Shown: positions 33,395 through 45,300 of the stretch, piece after piece
Layout of the letters: every line of letters starts with the position of its first letter
Position numbering within the stretch: position 1 is the first letter of the stretch
DNA from: Struthio camelus
Taxonomy: Eukaryota; Chordata; Aves; Struthioniformes; Struthionidae
Assembly: GCF_040807025.1 (NCBI RefSeq)
Contig: NC_090968.1
Coordinates: 5,073,906 to 5,137,905, forward strand
Direction: 5' to 3'
DNA: 64,000 nucleotides
Notes under the pieces: model-generated
What the model saw: only the letters and a program-made list of their open reading frames with translations
What the model was told of the DNA's origin: nothing
Databases searched by the model: none
Translations under genes and position numbers: made by a program

Positions 33395-36300
33395 GTAAGG
33401 GAACTCCAGAGCAATAACATTGTATTAGCTGTCTCCAACACCCAACAGTTCTTGATCTGTCGATCAAATTTAGGAAGTAGTGACGTTTCCTACAAACGTA
33501 ACAGAAATAGGTGCCGGGCAAAGCAGAAGCTCGCTAAATCAGTGTCCCACTAGGTTAAACAGTTTAAATGATATGTTTGCTTCTTTTGACTGAAACAAGC
33601 TAAGGAATGATCAGAGCCAAAGGACAGATCTCAATGTCCTGCGAACTCTGGCAGGGGATGGTTGGGAAGCAGCTGGTGGTGGATGAGCGTAGCAGGCTCT
33701 TCCGCAGCGAGTACAGATAGGCAGAAGGGGAGCTGCACCCACAAATGTAATTGGTTGATTGTTCCTTTCCCCCTTCACTCTTCCATGGCCTTACAATGAG
33801 CCAAATACAGCCTCTAACAGCTCCTTCCTCCTATCAGTTATTCCTCTGAACTGTTTAGGCTCCAAATGCACCACCTATGCAATGTTATAGAAATCATATA
33901 TATATATATATATTTTCCCTGTTAGCCTCTCTAGAAGCACGTACATCATATTCTGCAATGCAAATTAGCCTATAAATCCCCCAAAGGAGCATGCATGCTT
34001 CATGTCCTCTATAAGATCACATTTATAGTAATCCTTTGGGACACTCTCAGGCTGATTCTGGCGGGGAAGAGCTCTTCACTCACCAAACTGTGCATGTCCT
34101 TTCTTTCTTGGTCTTTGAAATTGTATGTGATGGTCCTGTAGCCTGAGATTGCCTACGTTTCATCACATCTTGTGCCCAAGTATGTGTTGAGCAAAGATTT
34201 GGAAAGTTGAATGTTTGTTTGTTATAGGTAGCAATGAACTATTAAAATCACACTGCTTGAGGTAGAATAGCTCTGTGGGAGTATGTAGCTTTCTGACCTC
34301 AATAGATGCGTTTGTCTGCCTTGATATGCTGTTAGCTAAAGGTTGGCCTACTGGGAAACTTATCTTCAAAGATTAAAGCCTGGCCCATAGACTGATTAAT
34401 TCCACTACAGCAGGGATACACGTGCTGCCTTTCTGCTACTTAGCACCGCTCATTAGTGCTCACACCTATACACTTGCACATAAAAGAGCAAGCAGGCCTT
34501 AATATTGACTTGACTGAAATGTGAAACCTTGAATGTTGTCCCAAGCTGTGGATTTTGGCTCTTGGGGTTGAGGAGGAGATTTCCGAGAGAGAGGCTATGA
34601 CATTTGAAAATAAATCAGAAACGTATTGCCATGTGATTTAACGGGAGTGAGTGTTCTCTGCACGCCAGGATAGCGCTGGATAAAAAATCCTGATGCAGAG
34701 AGCCCATGCTGTGGGGAATCACGCCTTCCTCAAATGATAGAGCTGGGCTTCACAGGAGTTCTTCCTGCCCTGCTGTTTGGGGAGCCTGGAGAGGGCTGGC
34801 AGATCTGTCGTCTGGTGATTAACCAACCAAACGTGTTAGAGCTGCTAGTATGCAGCTGGGGCAGCCAAGGGAAACAGCTCTGATTTTTTTTTTCTTTTTT
34901 TTTTCTACAGAGCAATGGATCTGAAGGTCAGGCAGTTCTTTATATCCAAAGGATGTGTTAATCTACAGAGATGCAAAGCACTGGGGACCCTACAATATGA
35001 GAATTGCTTGTTAGTCATTGCTCCATGCAATTTAGGGGCCAGCAAATTGCAGGAAAGCTGCAAATACCTGGCCCATTTCCAAAGGGAGACAACTGTAACA
35101 AGCACTTCATGAGGGTGAATCTCATGATTCATCACTCAGATGCTTTTGGTTCTTTGCTGTCAGCAGCTCCTGGGAAAATGTTGCCAAAATTTGGAGATGT
35201 GGCCTATTGTTTTTGTGTCCTCCTCTTAGAACTCAACTCTCTCTCTCTCTCTTTTTTTTTTTTTTAATGTATAATATACACACGGGTGAATACATACATG
35301 TGCACGTACATGCACATATGCATGCCTTTTCCTGGAGGGATAGTGGTAATTGCAGTCTGGAAACTGGATCTGGCAATTGGGTTTCGAAGAGCACCCAAAT
35401 AAGAGGAGGTTCCAATCAACAGTGGTTTGTTAAAGCTTCTGCCAGCATCTGCCTTTAAAAAGTAAGGGATTTAATCAAAACTTGGAGATATTTTCCAAAA
35501 GGGATTTAATGAGGATCTGACAAATCAGAAATGATGTAAAGAGAAGCCTTAAATATAAAAGGGATGATTTGGTGAGTATGATTAGAGGGCAGAGTCTAAT
35601 CAGCCAAACTGAAGGGCCCAGTGACACTGTTTGCTCTAAAGTGGCTATCATCAGTGGAGATCAGTTTTCATGGTAAGCAGGACTGCAACAGAGATCTGCT
35701 TCAGGCTGATGGTCCTTTGTGTGCTGATGCAAACAGCAGGCAGTGGTGGCACGAGCAGCTTGTGGGTGAAGCAGGGGATTTTATCCCACGCTGCAGGGGA
35801 CTCCCTGGCTAGCGCACTTTTGGATTGACCAGTTATTATTGGATTGTGCAGGACCAGACCCTCTATGGGTAAGGCTCCACTTACTTGCATCTTTCAGGCA
35901 TGTAGCCTTAAATATGGGATTGACTTCAGCATTGAAGGGTTTTTCAATACCATGCTGATAGGGCAAAGGAAGAGCTGTGGGTCAGAGATGTTTCCAGTTA
36001 AGTAAGTACCTGAGGTGGAGAGGTGATGTTCCCTAGCTGCTTTGTTCTCGTTTATTTAAGAACTAATTTCTTCCCCTGCCATGTTAGGAAGACAGCAGCA
36101 TCACTTGCTTTTCTACCAGTTATCACCGTAATCGAGATCTGCCGTCTCTGTGAATCTCAGTTTTGCCTTCTTTCCCCTTCAGGGAGGATTTGGATGGACA
36201 ATGTCCACTGTAATGGCAAGGAGACCACCCTGGCAGCATGCACTTCCAACGGCTGGGGAGTGACCGACTGCAAGCATACTGAAGACGTGGGAGTGGTCTG

Positions 36301-39300
36301 CAGTGAAAAGAGAATCCCTGGCTTCAAGTTTGACAACTCGCTGCTTAACCAAATAGAGGTAAATGTAGTTAAAATCATAAGCTGCTGACCCAGAGCCTGC
36401 TGAAGACAGGGAAGTCTGACACTATACGTTATAGGTTACCCCAGCAGCACGCTGTGGTTAAAGCAAACGCCTGACAACACCTTTAGATGCTGCCTAAAGA
36501 TGCAAGTTTCAGGTCTGAATTTCAGCTGTTCATAGTATTATTTATCTAGTAAGAATTTAAAGGTTTTTTTATTTTTTATTTTTTTTACAGCATGGGAATA
36601 AGTAAAGAGATAGTATATCACCTTCCTTTTTCACAACAAATTAGCAGAATTGAAATCTGTGGTTTAATATTTCAAAGAAGGAACTTGGAGAGTCAGGATA
36701 TATGCAGTATTCACAGACCTTGGACCTAGGTGGCTTTGTTGGTTTAGAGTACTGAATTACTGCATTCTCTTCCCCCTGATGCTTCCCTTTGGGTACAGGG
36801 AGCAATTTGAAAGGCTCTGGCATAACACTGGGTCAGCAGCTAGGGTTGGATGAGGTGAACAGAGTTTATTACCGTGGGCTGAAATGGATAGATTGACGAG
36901 GAAAGATGTAAAGAGATTTTTGCACAGTTTAGCTAAGTGGTGATGAAACGGCTGTGATAACTGTATGGAAATACCAGAGGGGATGGGGGATTAGCACTAG
37001 AAATGAATAAATGAAACTGAACACAGGAAAAAGTAAGCTGGTCGTTGGAGGAAAGGTTCTGGATTGTGAGCTTGGACTGCTGGACTGAGGTTTAGACTCC
37101 CAGGGAAATGACAGAAGCAAAATGCTTGACTCATTCTCCAGCTAGACTTGTTAGATTACTGCAGAATCAAGATCCAGGGGAAATGCTGGATGGAAAGAAA
37201 GTTGGGCTTGAAGTCTTCAAAGGAAAAAAATGTGTTTGATCCTTCAGCTTTCAGGGTGGAAAGTATTTGTGGTGACTCAGCTAAATTCTCCTTTATTTCG
37301 GATGCTATGATGTTTCAATGTGCAAATTCAGTGGTTCCCTTGGTTAAAATTTACCAGAAGATCCTATCTGCTTACCACAGACAAATCTTATTTTAAGCAA
37401 AAAGGGAATCCAGGATGTATCACATACCACAGTGTGGTTTCCATGGCTGAACGCTGGCTTTGTTTACGACCTGATACAATGGGTAACAGTATTCTTTTTT
37501 TCTTTATCATTTTAAAGCAAAATTATTCAAATAGCTACCCCATAGCCACCAGCTTATAAAAGATCTCTCGGCATTTTCTTCATCGCCCTGCAGAGGCGTT
37601 AGGAAGAACACTGTATGCGTGAACCGGCTGCGTTTGCTGCTCTCGAGGAAGGCTCCCATGCAAGGGCACAGATGTGTAGGATATGAGAGCAGAACCCTTG
37701 CTTGCCTTGACCTTGCTTCGCTTGGCCAAGGAGGACAGGGAGGCCTTCTAGAGGGATCCCGAACTGCCTGGGTCAACGGCACTGTTGTTGCATGGGGAAC
37801 GAGGCGAGATCATGGAACATCAGTGATGGCTTTGGCAGACACTGACCTCCCCACAGCCACAGAGAATCCTCAGAACAGAGGACTGGAAGAAAAGATGCTT
37901 TGGTCTAGACAGAGGGCACATTACTCTGAGATGCTTCAGATATTAATCATAAAAACTTCGGAGGGCTCTGCTTTTCCATTAGCTAAGCACTGGAGTCTGA
38001 CTAATGAATTGGACACATTGGGTAATTGAGGGCTAGCTTGTGCTGATGCTGTGTGGGTGTTTAGGCTTCATGTGTAATAAGTGAAATGAATCATGAGATC
38101 GAAGCAGTTCACATGGTGGAAGCATGAGTCACCAACAGGATCACTCAGGAGAAAGAGATGTGGCATAAGCTGTATTCCCCATGTCCTGGCAGCTCTTGGG
38201 AGCTGGGTATGGATGAAAGGATCCACATGACGTTACAAGCAGCAGCATTCCCAGCAGTTGCTAAGGGGTACCGGTGACTAAAGGATGTTGAACTAGCTCA
38301 ACAACAACCAAAAAAAGCTTTGTTTTTAAGTACCTGCACTAAGCTGAGACTTGCTAGCCTGTAAGAGTTGGCAGGAAATAGCGTCGTATTTTCTGGGCCG
38401 TGGCTGTTGTCAGCCTCAGCTCTACGTGCCCATATGTTTACTGCTGCTGTTAACCTCATGCTGGAGTTCCAGTGTGAGCAAATGCAGTGTTAGTGCCACA
38501 GCGGAGAAGGGTGAATAGAGCAAAGAGAGCGCCAGGAGGCTTTCTGCAGAATGGAAATTGCTGGTATTTGAACCCAGATGTACCTCTCAGGCAGAATGGT
38601 TTTTCCCTCGTGTCAGTGCAATGTCGTTATCCGTCTCCTAGCAAGACGTAGCCTCTGAGATGAACCTGATGATCACTCATCTGGCAATCCAGAGGCTTGA
38701 CTAGGCTTGACTAAGGGGGAGTAACTTCTGTCCTTTGTGAATTGAGAGGTCTCTGCAACTAAATGCTTTTGTTTTTGGCACAGTTTCTGTAGCTTGATGT
38801 CCATCAACAGGGCAAGTTTGAGAATCCCGAGCAGTGTGTGTGCCCTTCTCCCTTCCACGTTGCTGCTTGGGGCTCCTAAACAACTTGGATAGGACCGTAC
38901 TGTTGCTTCTATTTGGCAAAGCCAAATTGATTTTTCTTCTCTTCCTTGAAGGTCAACGGGAGCTGAAAGGTGTTCTTTTTTCTGCTGGTTTTACTGCAGC
39001 AGGATTAAGGGCTAAAGGTGATGAGCTGTAAATTTCTAAAATGCCGTTGTGGAGTATTTTTCAGTCACAGCTAGCTGTCAAATGTTTAAACCCTCCCCCT
39101 TCATTCAGCTTTCCTCCTCTTCTTAATCCTGCCTTATCTCATTAGCAGCTGGTGTGACATACTTTGAGTCAAAGAGGATGAGAAGGGTTACTCATAGGGT
39201 CATCAACTCCGAAACAGGGGGGTCAAAAGGCTTGTGTGAAAGCGAGTTGAAAGTCTTTGCCCTCTCTAACATGCCTGGGAATTCTGGATGTCATACTTTG

Positions 39301-42300
39301 CATTCACCAAAGGAAACATCATAGTTTTGTAAGCTTCTGGGTAGCCCACAGCTTGTCCAACTGATGTTTTCTAATTGGAATGAGATCAGGGATTGAGTGG
39401 CCTGGAATTTTCTACTGAATAGCAATGCTGTGGTTAGGTTTCTCCACAAGTTCCACTGGCTTCAGCTATTAAACGGATGGAGCTAAACAAGTACAAATCT
39501 CCCACTGAGATTTCCAGTGGGAGATATTTCAGTTTATCCTTACACTGCTTTTGAAACCAGACTTTACTCAAAGTAGACCTGGTTTAAGATGATGTGCAGA
39601 GCTTAGATACCAAATTGCCCCTTTTATTGCTACATTCCCACAGTAATTAGTAACAACTGCAATGCTTCCCAAACGGATCTGGTTGTTTCCAAACTGATGT
39701 TTTTGCAGCCAGCAGACTAACAGGAGCAAGAGCAGATTTTGGCGCACGTTAACGTGTCAGGGTGTAAACTGCAGCGGGGCAGCGAGTAGCAGGCTCGTTC
39801 TGCCCTCCTGTTGCAGGCATTTAGGGGAAACGGGCTTTGTGCAGCCTCGTTAATGCACTGCTAAGCGTGTGCCGTTGCACTTAGATTTCTCCCGAATAGA
39901 GAGCTGTCTGTCTTCCTACTGCCGAGGACAGATAGACAATCTTAAATTCATCATTTCCAAAGTGTCTTAAAGACCTTTTAGCGCTAAGTTCTCTGGGCCT
40001 GCCAAGTGCCGCTAAGATTTAATGCTGAAAGCCAGCAGGTACAAGAAAACATCTGACTTCATTTCGCCAGGGCTCCAAATCAGAGGGACTGTGCAAATTG
40101 ACATTCACTCAGATCTGGCCTTGCTTCCTAAAATCTGACAGGCGAAGAGTTCACACTCTTTTAAAAGCAACATGATATCCCTCGAGCAGAGTTTATTTTT
40201 ATTGGACAATGCACATACCTCTATTTCCCAGTTTGGAAATGCTGTAGATAAGTAGTATAGGATGAAATTTTCCATCACCATAAACCGCTTGGCTTTATAT
40301 ATATGCTCAGACGGATCTTTTCCCGTCACAGCTCATAGTTTGAGGGTTACGTCATATCTCTTCCTGTCCCTGAGCCTTTCCATTCCCTGCTCCGATGGGA
40401 AGGGGCAGTCAGTGCCTTACCCTTGCTACTGTGAAAGAAGTCGCCAGTTGAAGGTCAGAGTGAAACGTTACAGCCCAGGGTGAGTGATGCAATATCGGTG
40501 ATGAGAAGATTGAAGACAGCCAGGCAGGAGGAGGTTAACTCTCCAAACAGGACTGAGGTTAGGGCAGGTCTGAAATCCATCAGTCCCTTGCTAAAGGGCA
40601 AAGAAAATCCCATCGTTTTTGCTTGGTGTTTTCTGTAGCCACTGCAGCTTTTAGCCTTGGGCCTTGTTCAAAGGATTATTTCTTGGAGGGTGATGAATGC
40701 ACATGGCAGGACAGCCCTTTCATGGGCTGCTGGCTGGGCAGGATTAGCCCGATACCCTCTTTGCTCAGTGGCTGTGTAAACACCAAAAGTTGCTCACCTC
40801 TTCCAAACTAGGAAAGCGGTGTTTGCTCAGTTCATATGTGGGGTGTAATGACGTGGAGGCACTTTACAGAAGGCCCCCCACCCTTTGAAGAGTGTAGATT
40901 AAATACGTAGACAGTGTCTCATTAATGGAGAGAACAGGGCTGGTGGCTTGGCCTTGTCTGCTAAAACCTGTTCGCCTCTGGGAGCATTAAGAAGGGAAAG
41001 GCAGGTACGTTTCCTGCTGGTATCGCGTCCCCTCTCCCCTCCTGCAGACTCCAGCTCTATGAGAGTAAGGCACGCACCCCGAAAGGGTTAAGAAGCAGGA
41101 GCTGCACGTGAAGGTGCTGCAAGTGTGTGGCTGAGTGTGCCTTAACCGAGGATCTGCATGCAAACGTAAAGGCTGCCCAGAGCCATGGGGATGGTTGGGA
41201 ACACAAGGAAGCTGATGTCCAATCCGCTTGCTGTGATCCTTCACTGAGGCATCTGTGCAGCTAGTGCCGGTACTATGTGGCCAAAATCACTGTTAGACTA
41301 ACGCTATTGTTCAACTCATTGTGTCTTCTCTGGGTTTGATTTAGCTTGCGTTCCTTCTTTTTTTGGCTAAAGCATAGTTTGGAGTAAAACGTCCCGGTTT
41401 TGTATACTGTTATCCACATTAGCAGCCCGATGTATCGCTTAGGTCTAACCATGATTGCAGAGCACCTTACTCGCGTTGTTTGTAGCGGTAACTTTGTGCA
41501 CAGCGTGGCAGACGCACTGTGAGTAGTGTCTTAGGCCTGTGAAGGTCAGTGAGGGTGAAAGAAAAAACTTAATTGTGTTGGTTTTAAGGGCTCAGAGCAC
41601 ATCTGGGAACATGGAAGCTCTTTGCTTGCTGACTCTCATTGAGTTTGAGAGAGACAGGCAGTAAGTCCTAAAAATATATATGCTGAATTGCAGTGATTCA
41701 AGCTTTGTAAAACATAGCAAGTAGAATCTGCTCCTTGAGCCAAAGGCCTCTGAGCACGTTATAGACGCCCAGGGGGCCTCATGCTGTGCCTTTGCCCCAA
41801 GTAAACACTATAGCTGTTTTGCAGATGGGGCAAGGAAGCCAGCAAGGTGAAGGGCCAGGAGATAAGTAGCTCACCTGAAAGCCCAGCTAAATGGAGGAAA
41901 AGAACTGGGAAGACAAACTGCTCATCTTGACTCTCTCCCGAACTGCAGTCCTCCTTCCACTGATATGTCACAGCAAAAGGTACAAGGAGCAGGTTAAAAT
42001 CTCTGCCGGAGAAGTACGCTGTGACTGTTGGTTGTTTCTTGCAGTTCGCAAGTGTCTGAAGGTGGCTGGGTAGGTAGCGTGGACCTGCCTTAAGATTCCT
42101 TTATATGGTGCCAGAGCCTGCAGTGTAAATGTGTGCACAGTCTTGAATGTTTTCCTAAGTCTTTGCCGGATACCAGCAGCTTTGAAATCAGAATGATTTA
42201 ATGTGTGCTCGCAAAACCGTGAATGGGGAATGCAGACCCTGCTTTTCAAACAGTATATGTAGCCACTTTACGTTGTCCAAACACAGCACAAGCCCACCTG

Positions 42301-45300
42301 TGACTGCCTTACTGGGTTGACCTGCAATGTTAAGGCCATAGTAACTAGCTCCTACTTTTAATTTATTTCTCTAATAAATGCATGATAGGTATGTTTTTTA
42401 ACTTATCCTCCAGAAACATCCTTACCAAAATATTTGTTGTCCACCCTCTTCCTCTGTGCACGCACACACCCTTCAAATAGGACATGCTCTAAATATATCA
42501 AATGGCCGCAGCCGTTACACGTTCACAAATAGATTTGGTACCTGAGACTAGACTGTGGGCAGCCTGAGGCCTGGTTAAACATACTGGGCTGGGCTGCTAT
42601 TTCTGTCCTCCTCTTCCCTTCTGGGCATGTGTGAAGGCTAGGAATCTCACTTCAAAGCCCAGTGGCCGAAAGGGTCTGGTTATGCCAGGTTAAAGGAGGG
42701 TCCAACTGTGGTGTCCAGGTTTCTTTACCAGTGGGCAAGAGCACCGTGAAATCCTGCTCAGGATCTTTCGGATAAGTTGAGCGCAGCGGATAAGGTGGTG
42801 TGAAACGCTTCTGTAGGCTGAGCTGCTCCTACCTGGAAGGTGTAAGGAGGGAAGGAGGGCAGGGACGTTGTCACGGTTTGACAGGCCTGTGCCACTGGTG
42901 CTATGGCACGTGCCTACGGGGTGGGCGCACCAACTGGCAGGCGTATTAATGGGGATACTGAAGTGAACAGGCAACCGCAACCTAGGCAGATTTGGGCTGG
43001 CCGGATAGGTGGTTATGCAGTGATGAATGGATTTACAAACACTACTGGTAAAATAGGCAGTTTAATAACAATCGCAACAGCAGCTATAACCTGTGAATGG
43101 TGCAGCTATTATACGTATATATGCATCACTGTTTACAAGGGAGGGAATAGATGGATCATGCGTAAAGACATGCAATAAGAAGTCTTCTGGAAATAAATAA
43201 AAACATGAAACATATATAAAAAGGTGAGGACTGCAATCTGTGGAACGAAGCCACAGGTGATGGTGCACCTTCTCTCCTAGAAAGGCAGCAGGGCGGCTGA
43301 GCTGTCCCCAGCACGGGCAGTGGTCTCCGCCCAGCCACCCGCTGCTCCTCCTCCCTCGGCTGCCGCTCCGCCGCTGTGCCCACGCTCGCCGCGGCGGCTC
43401 TTTTATAGAGGGCCGCCGGCACGCTGTGCGATGACGTGGCCGGTGCCGATTGGTCGCCTTTCGAGCCTTCATTTGCATCGACTGGCCGGTCGGACCAAAT
43501 CGAAGCCTGAAGGCGGCAGGTCCTCGCAGCAGGCTCGTCCCACGTGCTCTCCTTCGGCCAACCAGGGCGGAGCCGCCGCGGCGGGGGGCGGGGCCGGGCG
43601 CGGGTCGCGTGTCTGCTGGCGCGCCGCCCGGAGCTGCAGCGCGGGTCGTCGCCACCCGAGACTTCACCCCTGTGCCCTGATGCTCCTGTTCTCAGCGGAG
43701 CAGGTTTACTTTGCTGTTCGTTACGACGGCAGCGTTGTAACCTCTCCTCGGTGTCAACGCGTGCTGCTTCCCTCTAAGCCCACGCGTGACCCGAGTGCTG
43801 ATGCTTCGTGTGTTCGGAGGGGATCTGGGCATCCGCTCCAGGCGGGTGTGAATTAAGCCGCTGCTGCGGTAAGCCGCCACGCTCCTGTATCGCTGTAACT
43901 TTAAAGCGTGGGGGGGGGGGGAGGCTGTTCCTGCTTGTTTCAGTGGCGCCTTTGCCATGGTTTGTGGGGTGACAAGGCGCGGGGTTTGCAGGGCAGGTCT
44001 GGGGGTTGTCAGCTAGCAGAAGATACGGGCTGTGGAGCTGGCAGGGCCAAGAAAGCGCCAAGGCTGGCGTTGGTTTGCTCCTCTTCCTCGTGGGACAGAG
44101 TGTGTCTCCTTGTGCTGACTGTATCCCATGCCTGAGTAGCTGACAGCCATTACACTGGGTGCTATTAACCATTTCTCCGTTACACAAGATAACGAACTAC
44201 TTAACTAAGCCTGAGGAGGAGTGTGATCTTGTTGCGTTTTGCAACGCAGAGGGCGGTAATAAATTTGGCTGGCTTACAGCAGCTGATCCAGGGGATCTTA
44301 GAGATGGCTCAGAAGAAAGGGAGTGGAGGCCTCCATGCTTTGCTCAGCGTGAAAACCTCTGACCATGATGCTCACAGACCAGAGCAACAGGCTGGCTTGC
44401 CACCCGCGCCAAAGCGTCGCTGGGGCTTAATGCTCCGGCCTTCTCTTGCTTGCTTCTATTCATTCAATTCATTTCTTGTCTGAGTTGCAGTCTTAAGGTG
44501 CTGGTGTTTGGGAAGCCAAAAAATCTCGGATCACTGTTGTAAGTGAAAAATGATGCTATAAATCGTTTTCTGCACCTCTGGGGCAGTGGGATGGGTCAGG
44601 CACAGGGAAGGAGAGAGCTGGGGTTGACAAGGAAGGCACAACAGATAGGCAGGATGGCACACATGAGAGATTTGCTTGTGGAGATGGGAAAAACTCTGTA
44701 GAATAGAGCTGCATTTAACAGGGGAGAGGGATCTCTGTGTCTGAGGGTTTAGTGAGGGTAAGCAAGTTCATGTGATGGTGGATCCAAGCCCCTGCTGTTG
44801 GATGGAAGCCTGTTCAGAGACTGTCGTTTTCCTCAAAAAAACACTGTTTGTAAAGGTGTGCGATTCTGCATAAATTCCTGCTCATGTGATCTCTTAACCT
44901 AATCGTGCAGTTTTGGTAGTTAACAGAGAATCTTAGAGCAGGAGAGCAACGAATATGGACTAACCAGAGCTATACTTAGCACGCAGCCTCCTTGCGTTTG
45001 TTAAATCAAGCGTTTGTGGTAAGACCTGAACTCCTGAATGCCTAAATAGTCTGTCTTGCATCATTGCCTGGAAGTGAGGTGCCTGCCAGAGCCAGTGCTG
45101 AATACCTCCGCTCTCTTGCTTTGCAATCACTGATGGTGATGTTAAAAAACAAAACAACCCACAGAAGCATGGCTTTGTTCCGCTTCCCTTTCCGCCTGCG
45201 TTCGAGGAGTTTCTCTGGCAGTAGGACAAACGCCTATAGCCGCAGCTGCGCAGACCTGCCTGTCCTATGCAGTTTTCTAGCTGGTGTCTGAATGCCGCCA

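Noticed and set aside
38530-38640. Possible MIR fragment around GGTATTTGAACCCAGATG
   Set aside because: A single matching block; the flanks do not continue the element.
43062-43667. 201-codon minus-strand frame across the intronic CpG island
   Set aside because: Its start lies upstream of the TATA box, so the predicted transcript would not contain it intact. Length is explained by high GC content.
43320-43856. 178-codon plus-strand frame in the intronic CpG island
   Set aside because: Composition artefact of the island with no domain; kept only as part of the promoter discussion.
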